Source: DASSJF01 sp035280345
Lineage (GTDB): Bacteria; Sysuimicrobiota; Sysuimicrobiia; Sysuimicrobiales; Segetimicrobiaceae
Assembly: GCA_035280345.1 (NCBI GenBank)
Contig: DATEGA010000216.1
Coordinates: 1 to 22,157, forward strand
Length of the DNA stretch: 22,157 nucleotides
Direction of reading: 5' to 3'
Position 1 is the first letter of the stretch. Each line of letters begins with the position of its first letter. Positions 7,560 through 14,781 of the stretch are shown here, in pieces. Position numbers and translations under genes: made by a program. The notes below the pieces were generated by a model. The model saw nothing but the letters and a program-made list of their open reading frames with translations, did not search any database and was not told where the DNA came from.

Positions 7560-9598
7560 CCGGCCGCCGGCACACGCGCGCGCTCGACCTCGACCATGGC
7601 GTCAAACGCCGCCTGGCCGGCGGAGAATTCGAAAACGTCCACGGCCTCGTCCGGGATGGACGCCGCCCCCGAGGTAAGGTCGTTGAGCCCGGTCCACCCG
7701 TCGCGCATCCAGACGGTGGCGGCCGGAACGTCGCCGGTCACGCGCGCGCGGGCCCGGAATTCGCCGCGCTCGTTGAAGACCCGGAGCCAGTCCCCGTCGC
7801 TGAGGCCCCGTACGGCCGCGTCGGCGGGCGCGATCCACAGGCGCGGCTCGGGATCAAGGCGCGCAAGCGTCGGCAGCGCCCGCCCGTGGTCGTAGAACCC
7901 GTGAAACTGGGTGAGCGTGCGGCCCTGGCGAAAGGCGAGCGGATACCGCCCGGCCGGCGGCAGCGGCGTATAGACGGGCAGCGGCGGCAGGCCGAGCGAC
8001 TTCGCGCGTTCCGAGTAGAACTCCACCTTGCCCGACGGCGTCGGAAAAACGAGATCGGGGTGCGCGACGTGCGAGACGCGCAGGGCGCGCATGCCGCCCT
8101 CGGCGCGCAGCGCCGCGACGGTGGCATGCCGCGTGGACGAATGGTCCAGAATCGCGTCGATCGGGCCTTCGTCGCTCGTCCACGGGAAGAACTCCGCGAC
8201 GCCGAGACGCGCCGCAAGGTCCCGCAGCACCCGCGTGAGCGGCCGCGCCTCGCCGGCCGGCTCCAGGATTTTCGGCATGAGATAGAGGTGCGTGTTGGTG
8301 CTTTTGCAGCCGACGTCCTCGAGCCACGACGTGGCCGGCAGCACGATATCGGCAAACCGCCGGGCCGTGTCATTCATGAAGAGGTCGTGGCTCACGATGA
8401 GGCCCGTGCGCTCGAAGCCCCGGGCCACTTGCGCCGTATCGGCGAACGACGACAGCATATCGGTACCGAAGAGGCACAGGACTTGAACGCGGCCGGCCGC
8501 CAGCGCCTCGGTCACGCGCGGCATTTGGTTTGGAATGTAGCGGCCCGGCGGACGCCGGTCCGCGGCCGTGATGCTCGCCAGCGCCTGGCCGTGCGCCGAA
8601 CTGCCGTGGCGCGGGCCGAACCCGGTCCCGGGCCGGCCGAGGTTGCCGGTGAGCGCCGGCAGGCACGCAACCGCCCGGCCCCCCTGCCAGCCGTTCGCGC
8701 CTTTGTGCATCGAACTCCCGCCGATCACGATCATCGCGCGGCGCGACGACGCGTAGCGCCGGGCGAGGGCGGCGATCCGTTCCGCGGGAACCCCGGTCTC
8801 CTGCGCCGCCCACGGGGTCGGGTAGGCCTGGACGTGCGCGGCCAGCGCGTCGAAGCCGGCCGTGTGCGCGGCGACGAACTCGCGGTCGTAGAGGCCTTCG
8901 CCGATGATCACGTGCATGAGCCCGAGCGCGAGCGCCGCGTCGGTGCCGGGGCGGATCAGCAGCACGTCATCGGCCTGCGCGGCGGCCTCGGTCTGCCGGA
9001 TGTCGATCACCACGATCCCCGCGCCGCGCCGCCTCGCGGCGGCGAGGTGGCGCCCGGTATTCGGCTGGCTCGCTAGGTTGGCGCCCCACAGCACGACGAG
9101 GTCGGCGTGCGCGCCCATGTCTTCTTTCGTGCTGGTCTCGATCGGCCCGGTGAGCGCGATCCCGAACGCGCCGAGGCCCCAGCAGATCATCGTCGAGTTC
9201 CACCACTGGCAGCCGTACAGGTTCGCGAACCGGCGCAGCAAATGCCCGCCGACGCGGACGCCGTAGCTGTTGGCGTTGTTGCCGTGGCCCTGCCACAGTG
9301 CGACGGCCTCCCGGCCCGCACTGCGGATCCGCCCGGCGATCCGGTCGAGCGCCTCGTCCCAGGTCACCCGCCGCCACGCCTCGCCGGCGCGGCGGTCGCG
9401 CATCATGGGCGTCGTCAGACGGTTCGGGTTGCCGATGATCTCACGCGACGCCTGCCCGCGCACACACAGGAAACCCCGGCTGTCCGGGTTGTCCGGGTCA
9501 CCGCGGACGCCCGCGACGCGCCCGTCCTCCACGTGCACCAGCATGCCGCACAGCGTGGGGTGGCAGTTCATCGGGCACATCGTGCGAAAGGTTTCCAC
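7556..9598 (-). CDS. Molybdopterin-dependent oxidoreductase (DMSO reductase family) with an Fe-S site
   Basis: This is a bis-MGD molybdenum or tungsten enzyme performing a two-electron redox or hydration reaction. The protein has 680 residues. The N-terminal cluster motif is Cys8-x3-Cys12-x4-Cys17 with Cys45 in GFLCVRG as the fourth ligand. The molybdopterin domain spans ~50-450 (LWQGHGNNANSYG, VVLWGANLASQPN, VIGGSSMHKG, LFGTDML, DIVLPATSWLED). The C-terminal dinucleotide-binding domain starts near 560 (PLAFRQGRT, DGWTGLND). Cys139 in WWNSTMIC is a candidate Mo ligand. The start is GTG, with GGGAGG about 12 nt upstream; the ATG at Met7 is possible but lies right at the first cysteine. There is no Tat signal, so it is probably cytoplasmic. 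It is coupled to the FAD enzyme downstream and lies 15 bases after the MBL gene. Lack of a partner Fe-S or membrane subunit leaves the electron route open. Confidence 0.92.
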   Translation of the reverse strand: METFRTMCPMNCHPTLCGMLVHVEDGRVAGVRGDPDNPDSRGFLCVRGQASREIIGNPNRLTTPMMRDRRAGEAWRRVTWDEALDRIAGRIRSAGREAVALWQGHGNNANSYGVRVGGHLLRRFANLYGCQWWNSTMICWGLGAFGIALTGPIETSTKEDMGAHADLVVLWGANLASQPNTGRHLAAARRRGAGIVVIDIRQTEAAAQADDVLLIRPGTDAALALGLMHVIIGEGLYDREFVAAHTAGFDALAAHVQAYPTPWAAQETGVPAERIAALARRYASSRRAMIVIGGSSMHKGANGWQGGRAVACLPALTGNLGRPGTGFGPRHGSSAHGQALASITAADRRPPGRYIPNQMPRVTEALAAGRVQVLCLFGTDMLSSFADTAQVARGFERTGLIVSHDLFMNDTARRFADIVLPATSWLEDVGCKSTNTHLYLMPKILEPAGEARPLTRVLRDLAARLGVAEFFPWTSDEGPIDAILDHSSTRHATVAALRAEGGMRALRVSHVAHPDLVFPTPSGKVEFYSERAKSLGLPPLPVYTPLPPAGRYPLAFRQGRTLTQFHGFYDHGRALPTLARLDPEPRLWIAPADAAVRGLSDGDWLRVFNERGEFRARARVTGDVPAATVWMRDGWTGLNDLTSGAASIPDEAVDVFEFSAGQAAFDAMVEVERARVPAAG

Positions 9599-9613
9599 GG
9601 GCCGCGCGCCTCC

Positions 9614-10357
9614 CTACTCGATCCTGAGTGTCATCCCGTCCTCCGCGCACTCCCACGGCGATTCGTCGCGGTGCGCCAGCATCTCCTCGCCCATGTGGGT
9701 GAGGATGACGCGCCGGCTGCGCAACTCGGCGCGGTGCTCCTTGAGGGTGCCGAGATCGAGGTGGTTAGGCAGCCGCCGGTCGTAGGCGTTGCACTCCAGC
9801 AGCAGCAGGTCGGCGCCGTCCGCGGCGCGGACGATTCCCGGCGCCCACTGCGTATCGCCGGAGTAGGCGATCGTTCGCCCGCCGCATTCGATGCGAAGCG
9901 CTGTCGGCGGGGCACCACACGGGTGTACGACCTCGTACGGCGTCACCACGAGTCCCGCGATGTGGTTTGGCGCCTCCAGCGCGTACTCGGCGATCTCGAG
10001 CGGATATCGAAACGGGATCCCGGCGGAGCCGGGGAACAGGCTTTCCATCACGTCGCGGAGGCGCGCCCGCGTTCCGGGCGGGCCGGCCACGAGCAACGGC
10101 CGGGTCCGCCGGACGTTGAAGTGGGAGTCGAGGATGACAAACGGCAGCCCGCCCATGTGGTCACCGTGCAGGTGGCTCAGCAGCACGACATCCACGGCGC
10201 CGCGGTCGACGCCCCACCGGTGCATCGCCTGCAGCACGGTCGCGCCGCAGTCGACGAGAAACCGGGTCGAACCGTCGGAGACGAGAAAGGACGTCTGGAA
10301 GCGCCCGCCGCCGCCGAAGGCGTCGCCGCACCCGAGCACCCGCAGTTCGACGGCCAT
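9614..10357 (-). CDS. MBL-fold metallohydrolase (RNase Z-like)
   Basis: This is a zinc-dependent hydrolase of the metallo-beta-lactamase fold, 247 residues. The zinc motif HLHGDH (62-67) is intact. It is preceded by FLVDCGATVLQAM and followed by GGRTIAYSGDTQWAPG and VILTHMGEEML, the later metal-binding positions. This arrangement matches the RNase Z/arylsulfatase-like branch, whose members hydrolyse phosphodiester, ester or lactone bonds. The protein is shorter than genuine tRNase Z (~300) and I see no exosite, so a small-molecule substrate is more likely. The ATG at 10357 is the only start giving the standard VELRVLGCGDAF N-terminus. It lies 19 bases after the solute-binding protein gene and 15 before the molybdoenzyme, so it is almost certainly in that operon. 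Its role may be hydrolysing the imported compound, which is inference. Confidence 0.87.
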   Translation of the reverse strand: MAVELRVLGCGDAFGGGGRFQTSFLVSDGSTRFLVDCGATVLQAMHRWGVDRGAVDVVLLSHLHGDHMGGLPFVILDSHFNVRRTRPLLVAGPPGTRARLRDVMESLFPGSAGIPFRYPLEIAEYALEAPNHIAGLVVTPYEVVHPCGAPPTALRIECGGRTIAYSGDTQWAPGIVRAADGADLLLLECNAYDRRLPNHLDLGTLKEHRAELRSRRVILTHMGEEMLAHRDESPWECAEDGMTLRIE

Positions 10358-10376
10358 CGGTGGGTCGTCGCGGCCG

Positions 10377-11681
10377 CTACTTCTTGCGAAACTGGCTCAG
10401 GAGCCGGTCTGCCTGCTGCTGCGCGTCGCGCAGCGCGGCCTGCGGGCTCTTCCGTCCGGTCAGCGCGGCCTGGAGGTCGTTGGAGTACGTGTTCTGGATC
10501 TCGCCGCCGTTGTGCGTCGAGAGCTCGGCCTGCGCGTACTGCAACTGGTCCCGCGCGGTCAGGGCCTGCGGGAACCGGTCGGCATACTCCTTGTATAGCT
10601 TGATGTTAAAGGCCGACTTCCGTACGGCGACGTAGCCGGAGGCTTCGCTCCACCGCGCCGCCTGCTGCGGGGCGGTCATCCACTGCACGAACTCCCACGC
10701 CGCGCGCTGGCGGTCGGCGGGAATGCCGCGGAAAATGTACAGGTTGCCGCCGCCGGTTGGCGTCCCGTACCGCTTGTCGGCCGGCATGAACGCGGTACCG
10801 AACTTGAACGAGGCGTTGCTTCGGATGAACGTCAGGCTGCCGGTCGAGTGGTAGATCATCGCGTACCGCCCGGCCACGAACTCTGTCGGCAAGGTCTCCC
10901 ACGACACGATGCCGCGCGGCTCGACGCCGAGCTGCGGCAGGCGCAGCCAATACTGCAGCGCCCGGGCCGTCTGCGGCGTGTCGAAATAGGTCGCGGTGCC
11001 GTCGGCGGCGGCGATCCGGTCCTGACCGGCCTCGGCCGCAAACCCCTGGAACAACCAGTACGTGAAGCCCGACGTCGGGATCCCGACGCCCCACTGCGTG
11101 GCGGCGCCGCTCGAGTCGTGCACCGTCAGCTTCTGCGCGTCCCGCTCCAGTTCGGTCCAGGTTTTCGGCGGCTTCCCCGGGTCGAGCCCGGCCCGCTGGA
11201 ACGCGTCCTGATTGTAGTAGAGCACGATCGTGCTGCGCTGAAACGGGATGGAGTAGGTCGTGGTGGCGGTGCGCGAGTTCAGCCAGAACGCGTTGAAGAA
11301 GTCGTTCCGGAACTGGTCGCCCCCCGACTGCTGGATGAACGCGTCGAGCGGAATGATCGCGTTGAGGTCGAGGAGGGTGAAGAGATCCGTCGACAGGAGC
11401 ACCGCCACGTCCGGCGGGGTGCCGGCCATCACCGCGGTCTGCGCCTTCGTCATCGTCTCGTAGTAGCCGCCGGCGAAGATCGGCGTCACGTGAATGCCGG
11501 GGTGGATCCGGTTGAAATCAGAGACCATCCCGTCCATCACCTTGGCGAGCGGTCCCGACACGCCGACGGGATAGTAGAATTTGAGCTCGAGGGCCGCGCT
11601 CGCGGGCCGCGGCGCCGTGAGCGGGGCCGCAACGGCCACGGCCAGGAGCAGCACGAACAGAACGGTGCCACAGCGGTTCAT
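10377..11681 (-). CDS. ABC transporter extracellular solute-binding protein (family 1, sugar type)
   Basis: This secreted receptor captures a solute for an ABC importer. The protein has 434 residues. The N-terminus is a Sec signal peptide (hydrophobic core ~6-19, likely cut after PASA at residue 29); there is no lipobox cysteine at the cleavage site. The mature part follows family 1 binding proteins of the maltose/glycerol-3-phosphate type: KVMDGMVSDFNRIHPGIHV near the start, AGTPPDVAVLLSTD, PFQRSTIVLYYNQDAF, PKTWTELERDAQKLT and WEFVQWMTAPQQAARW. No permease or ATPase gene lies next to it, so the transporter must be elsewhere or the receptor serves a shared importer. A GGGGGG tract about 5 nt upstream of the ATG could serve as ribosome-binding site. 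It heads the run leading to the MBL hydrolase, molybdoenzyme and FAD oxidoreductase, which suggests the ligand feeds those enzymes. Confidence 0.88.
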   Translation of the reverse strand: MNRCGTVLFVLLLAVAVAAPLTAPRPASAALELKFYYPVGVSGPLAKVMDGMVSDFNRIHPGIHVTPIFAGGYYETMTKAQTAVMAGTPPDVAVLLSTDLFTLLDLNAIIPLDAFIQQSGGDQFRNDFFNAFWLNSRTATTTYSIPFQRSTIVLYYNQDAFQRAGLDPGKPPKTWTELERDAQKLTVHDSSGAATQWGVGIPTSGFTYWLFQGFAAEAGQDRIAAADGTATYFDTPQTARALQYWLRLPQLGVEPRGIVSWETLPTEFVAGRYAMIYHSTGSLTFIRSNASFKFGTAFMPADKRYGTPTGGGNLYIFRGIPADRQRAAWEFVQWMTAPQQAARWSEASGYVAVRKSAFNIKLYKEYADRFPQALTARDQLQYAQAELSTHNGGEIQNTYSNDLQAALTGRKSPQAALRDAQQQADRLLSQFRKK

Positions 11682-11760
11682 CTCATCCCCCCAGGCGAAC
11701 TGGAATCACGACCCCGCGCCTCATGTTCCGGTCAGCGAGACGCCTCTCCTCTCGGCGGTG

Positions 11761-11806
11761 AAAAAGCACGCGGGCCGGAGCGACGACAGGCGCCCGCCCC
11801 GGCCCG
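11761..11806 (-). terminator. Likely rho-independent terminator of the cupredoxin gene
   Basis: Read on the - strand, a perfect 8-bp GC stem (CGGGCCGG / CCGGCCCG, 20-nt loop) begins 24 bases after the cupredoxin stop. The sequence CGTGC then TTTTT follows. The position, downstream of the cupredoxin and upstream of the solute-binding protein gene, fits a boundary between two transcripts. The loop is rather long. Confidence 0.55.
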
Positions 11807-11830
11807 ACGGCGATCGCGGCAAATCCGCGG

Positions 11831-12829
11831 TTACTGGACGATGATGGAGCCTCTCATGCCCTCGGGGACGTGCACGACGCACCAGTACGTGTACGTACCC
11901 GGTTTGGTGAACTTCAACGTGTACGACGTCGGCCCCGGCGGGTTCACCGGAAAGAGAAGACCGGAGTTGTAGTAGGCGCTACCGGTGTGCGCCGGTCCGC
12001 CCGCCGGTGCCAACACCTTGGGATTGAACCAAATCTTGGGAGGGCCCTGCGCCTGCTGCTCCAGCTGAAGAAACTGCGGCACCTCGCCTGGGCCCTGGAA
12101 CGTGACGGTATGGATCTCAAAGGGATCCGTCATCGTCCACTTCACCGTGGACCCCGCCTTGACCCGGAGCGGCCCCGGTGTGAACCGCAGCAAGGTGATG
12201 TGCGCCTGCGCGCTACCGACCATCGGTGCGGTGTAGACGCCGCCGGACGCCGAGGCCTTCCACTTCGCGAGCAGCTGCTTGCCGGCGGCGAGCGAGGCAG
12301 CCCACTGGTCGGCTGCGGCCTTGCTCACTTGCGCCTGCGTCATCGGGGCCTTGCCGGCGCCCAGCACAATTACGGTCCCCTGCATGCCGGGATGAAGCAG
12401 GCATTGATAGACGTAGCGGCCGGGCGACGTGAACGTCAGTTTGTACGTCTTCCCGGACTCCTCAATGACGCCGGAGCTCGCCATGCCTGTGCCGTCGTAC
12501 GACGATCCCCCCTGGGGAAACGCGACCTTCGGGTTAAACAGCACGCGGTGGTCGGGCTGCGGCAAGGCTAGCTCCGGCGGTGTCGCGCCGGATAGAAACG
12601 TCACTGTGTGCTCAAGCACCACGTTTTTGGCCCAGGTGATCGTGTCGCCGGCCTTGATCGTAATCGTGCGCGGAAAGAAATCCTGCCCCTGGAGCGCGTG
12701 GTCCGGCGTATCCGCGCCGACCAAAACCTTCCAGGTCGCGGGCTGCGCGCGCCCCGGCAGCGAGAGCCCGCCGACGGCGACGGCACAGATTAGAACGGCG
12801 ATCCCAACTCGGTAAACCGCTCGCAGCAT
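11831..12829 (-). CDS. Secreted two-domain cupredoxin (plastocyanin/azurin-like copper protein)
   Basis: This is a blue-copper electron carrier or copper-binding protein outside the membrane. It has 332 residues: a signal peptide (1-28, ending PGRA), cupredoxin domain 1 (~33-157), a helical linker (~160-195) and cupredoxin domain 2 (~205-332). Type 1 copper ligands are complete in both: His74, Cys143, His146, Met149 and His240, Cys317, His320, Met325. The two domains share HTVTF, FNPKV and the C-x2-H core, so they arose by duplication, but the methionine spacing differs (x2 against x4, the latter plastocyanin-like). The frame is open up to 13111, but that extension overlaps cofE. The ATG at 12829 has AAGGGGGG a few bases upstream and is followed at once by the signal peptide. 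It stands alone between 166- and 149-base gaps. A role as electron acceptor for an exported oxidoreductase is possible. Confidence 0.9.
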   Translation of the reverse strand: MLRAVYRVGIAVLICAVAVGGLSLPGRAQPATWKVLVGADTPDHALQGQDFFPRTITIKAGDTITWAKNVVLEHTVTFLSGATPPELALPQPDHRVLFNPKVAFPQGGSSYDGTGMASSGVIEESGKTYKLTFTSPGRYVYQCLLHPGMQGTVIVLGAGKAPMTQAQVSKAAADQWAASLAAGKQLLAKWKASASGGVYTAPMVGSAQAHITLLRFTPGPLRVKAGSTVKWTMTDPFEIHTVTFQGPGEVPQFLQLEQQAQGPPKIWFNPKVLAPAGGPAHTGSAYYNSGLLFPVNPPGPTSYTLKFTKPGTYTYWCVVHVPEGMRGSIIVQ

Positions 12830-12859
12830 CTCAACCCCCCTTGAATCTCGGCCGGCCCC

Positions 12860-12888
12860 CCGGCCGCGGAACAACGTCTCGCGGCCGG
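12860..12888. repeat. Perfect 9-bp inverted repeat in the cupredoxin leader
   Basis: CCGGCCGCG and CGCGGCCGG flank an 11-nt loop, about 30 bases upstream of the cupredoxin start and 108 bases after the cofE stop. There is no U-run on either strand, so it is not a canonical terminator. It could be a leader hairpin, an operator, or a GC-rich chance structure. Confidence 0.4.
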
Positions 12889-12996
12889 CGCCCGCCGACC
12901 GCGATTCCCCCGGGTTCGAGGGCGGAGGGACCACTCCTGCTATCGGACGGCCAAATTCGGTGGGAGATTGATACTTGATCTTGGGCCTTCTCGGGT

Positions 12997-13761
12997 TTAC
13001 CGGAACAGATCGCGAGAGGGATCCCGCAGAAGGGCTGCGGCGCCGACATCCCTCCCACTCTCCGCAAGCCGAAGCCCGCGGACGAGGACGGCCGGAATGG
13101 CTTCGGCGCACTGGCCCTGGACCAAGGTCGCCGCGCCGGCCAGTTCGTCGGCGATTGCCTCGCTCGACGTGCGCATCGTGTACCCATAGAGATCAGGCCG
13201 GCCGACGAGGCTCACCACGGGCTCCAACCCCGCGGCGCCGATACACACGCCGACGGCGCCCTCGCGGTGCGGGCGGCCGTGGCTGTCGTTAATGACGACC
13301 GCGACCGGAACCCCGAACGCGCCGCGCAGCGCGTCCCGGATCGCGCGGGCGGAGGCGTCGGGGTCGCGCGGCAGCAGGCTCACCACGTCCGGCCCGAGCC
13401 CCACGTTGCTGTGGTCGACGCCGGCGTTGGCCGAGATGAAGCCGAGCCGGTGCTCGGTGATCAGCACGCCGTTCTGGGCGCGCACAACGCGTTTGGACTC
13501 GCGCAGCACCACTTCGATCAGGCGCGCGTCCTTCCCAATCGTCTCGGCAAGGCGGAGGGCTTCGGGGCCGGGCCGCACCGCTGTGAGATCGACGACGCTG
13601 CCCTCGGCTTTGCTGACGACCTTCTGGGCGACCACGAGCACGTCGCCCGGTGCGGGGACCAAATCAGCGGCACGGATCGTGCGCACGATCAAGACCGGGA
13701 GATCGGTCCCCGGGCCGACCTCCGGGAACCCCGGCACGGCAACGAGCGTGACCCCGGTCAC
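12997..13761 (-). CDS. cofE: Coenzyme F420-0:L-glutamate ligase
   Basis: This enzyme adds glutamate to F420-0 using GTP, building the polyglutamate tail of coenzyme F420. The protein is 254 residues, the single-domain length; the nitroreductase-like C-terminal domain of actinobacterial FbiB is absent. Signatures include VPGFPEVGPGTDL (9-21), VLVVAQKVVSKAEG (41-54), FISANAGVDHSNVG (108-121), VINDSHGRPHREGAVG (156-171) and VSLVGRPDLYGY (183-194). The GTG start at 13761 gives the expected N-terminus and lies 2 bases after the stop of the LLM oxidoreductase gene. It has no convincing ribosome-binding site, so translational coupling is likely. The longer open frame upstream is the shadow of that gene. 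Neighbouring an F420-type oxidoreductase strengthens the assignment. Other F420 biosynthesis genes are not in the window. Confidence 0.92.
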   Translation of the reverse strand: MTGVTLVAVPGFPEVGPGTDLPVLIVRTIRAADLVPAPGDVLVVAQKVVSKAEGSVVDLTAVRPGPEALRLAETIGKDARLIEVVLRESKRVVRAQNGVLITEHRLGFISANAGVDHSNVGLGPDVVSLLPRDPDASARAIRDALRGAFGVPVAVVINDSHGRPHREGAVGVCIGAAGLEPVVSLVGRPDLYGYTMRTSSEAIADELAGAATLVQGQCAEAIPAVLVRGLRLAESGRDVGAAALLRDPSRDLFR

Positions 13762-13763
13762 CG

Positions 13764-14756
13764 TTACGCCGGGGAAGCGATGCGCCGGAGCGCCGGCAGC
13801 ACTTCCGCGCCGACGCGGTCGATCGTCGCGCGCTGGTCTACGGACGTCACCTGGATCGTCACGACGTCCGCGCCGGTCTCGACCAGCGGGCGGTACACTT
13901 CGACGAGTTCTTCCGCGGTTCGCGCCCACGCGTACTTGCCGATGATCTCGCGTCGGTCCATCGCGTCCGCGCGCGCCCGCAGCACGGCGGGGTCCACTTC
14001 CTCGAGGCGGCCCTCGACCCGGAGGCCGCGCCACGCCGCGAGCGCGCGCCACGCCTCATCCTCGTCCCGTGCGAGGATCGACCACCGCTGCGCCACGAGC
14101 GTGGGTTTGGGCCGGCCCGCCTCGCGGGCCGCCTCGAAGCACGGATCGATCACCTGTTCCCGCGCCTCCGCGGGGACCTTCACGCTGACGATCACACCAT
14201 CCGCGGCGCGCCCCGCGAGTTTGGCGGCCAGCGGCGCGCCGGCCGAGATCCAGATCGGCACGCGGTGGATCGGCGGACTGTACAGTTTTGCCTTGTGGGT
14301 CTGATAGAACTCACCCGTGAAGTCGATCTTCTCGCCGTCGAGCAGGCGGCGCATGATCGCAACCGCCTCAACCATGCGGCCGCGCCGCTCCTTCGGTCCT
14401 GGAAACTCCCAGCCGAGCGGCCGCTCGTTGATGCCTTCGCCGCTGCCGACGCCGAGGGCGAAGCGTCCACCGGACAGCCGGTCCGTCGTCGCGGCGGCCT
14501 GTGCCACGAGCGCGGGATGATAACGAAACAGCGGACACGTGACCTGGGTGGAGAGGCGCACACGCGCCGTGCGCGCGGCGGCCGCGCCGAGCCATCCCCA
14601 GACGAACGCCGCGGCCGAGGCATCGTCGACCCAGGGATGGAAGTGGTCCGAGACCGCGACCGCGTCGAACCCCGCGCGCTCCGCCTGGACCGCGTGCTCG
14701 AGGAGCGTTTCGGGTTGAAACTGCTCGGTGCCGCAGAAATACGCGAATTCGGGCAT
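13764..14756 (-). CDS. F420-dependent LLM-class oxidoreductase (Fgd-like)
   Basis: This luciferase-like TIM-barrel enzyme uses F420 for hydride transfer. The protein has 330 residues, close to F420-dependent glucose-6-phosphate dehydrogenase. The start MPEFAYFCGTEQF, the SDHFHPW segment (36-42) and RLSGGRFALGVGSGEGINE (93-111) match the Fgd branch. His40 and Glu107 fall where mycobacterial Fgd has its active-site His40 and Glu109. VPIWISAGAP marks the phosphate side of the flavin site. The ATG is preceded by AAGGGGGAG about 6-7 nt upstream. It precedes cofE by 2 bases, which supports F420 rather than FMN as cofactor. The hydride donor could be glucose-6-phosphate, an alcohol or another small compound; the sequence alone does not say. 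Confidence 0.87.
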   Translation of the reverse strand: MPEFAYFCGTEQFQPETLLEHAVQAERAGFDAVAVSDHFHPWVDDASAAAFVWGWLGAAAARTARVRLSTQVTCPLFRYHPALVAQAAATTDRLSGGRFALGVGSGEGINERPLGWEFPGPKERRGRMVEAVAIMRRLLDGEKIDFTGEFYQTHKAKLYSPPIHRVPIWISAGAPLAAKLAGRAADGVIVSVKVPAEAREQVIDPCFEAAREAGRPKPTLVAQRWSILARDEDEAWRALAAWRGLRVEGRLEEVDPAVLRARADAMDRREIIGKYAWARTAEELVEVYRPLVETGADVVTIQVTSVDQRATIDRVGAEVLPALRRIASPA

Positions 14757-14781
14757 CAGGCTCCCCCTTCCGGCCGGCGGC

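Noticed and set aside
7886..10603. Two long + strand frames (7886-9076 and 9107-10603) opposite the molybdoenzyme, MBL and binding-protein genes
   Set aside because: Arg/His-rich translations spanning several unrelated genes on the other strand; no recognisable domain.
12830..13111. N-terminal extension of the cupredoxin frame
   Set aside because: It overlaps cofE and would bury the signal peptide; the ATG at 12829 has a good ribosome-binding site.
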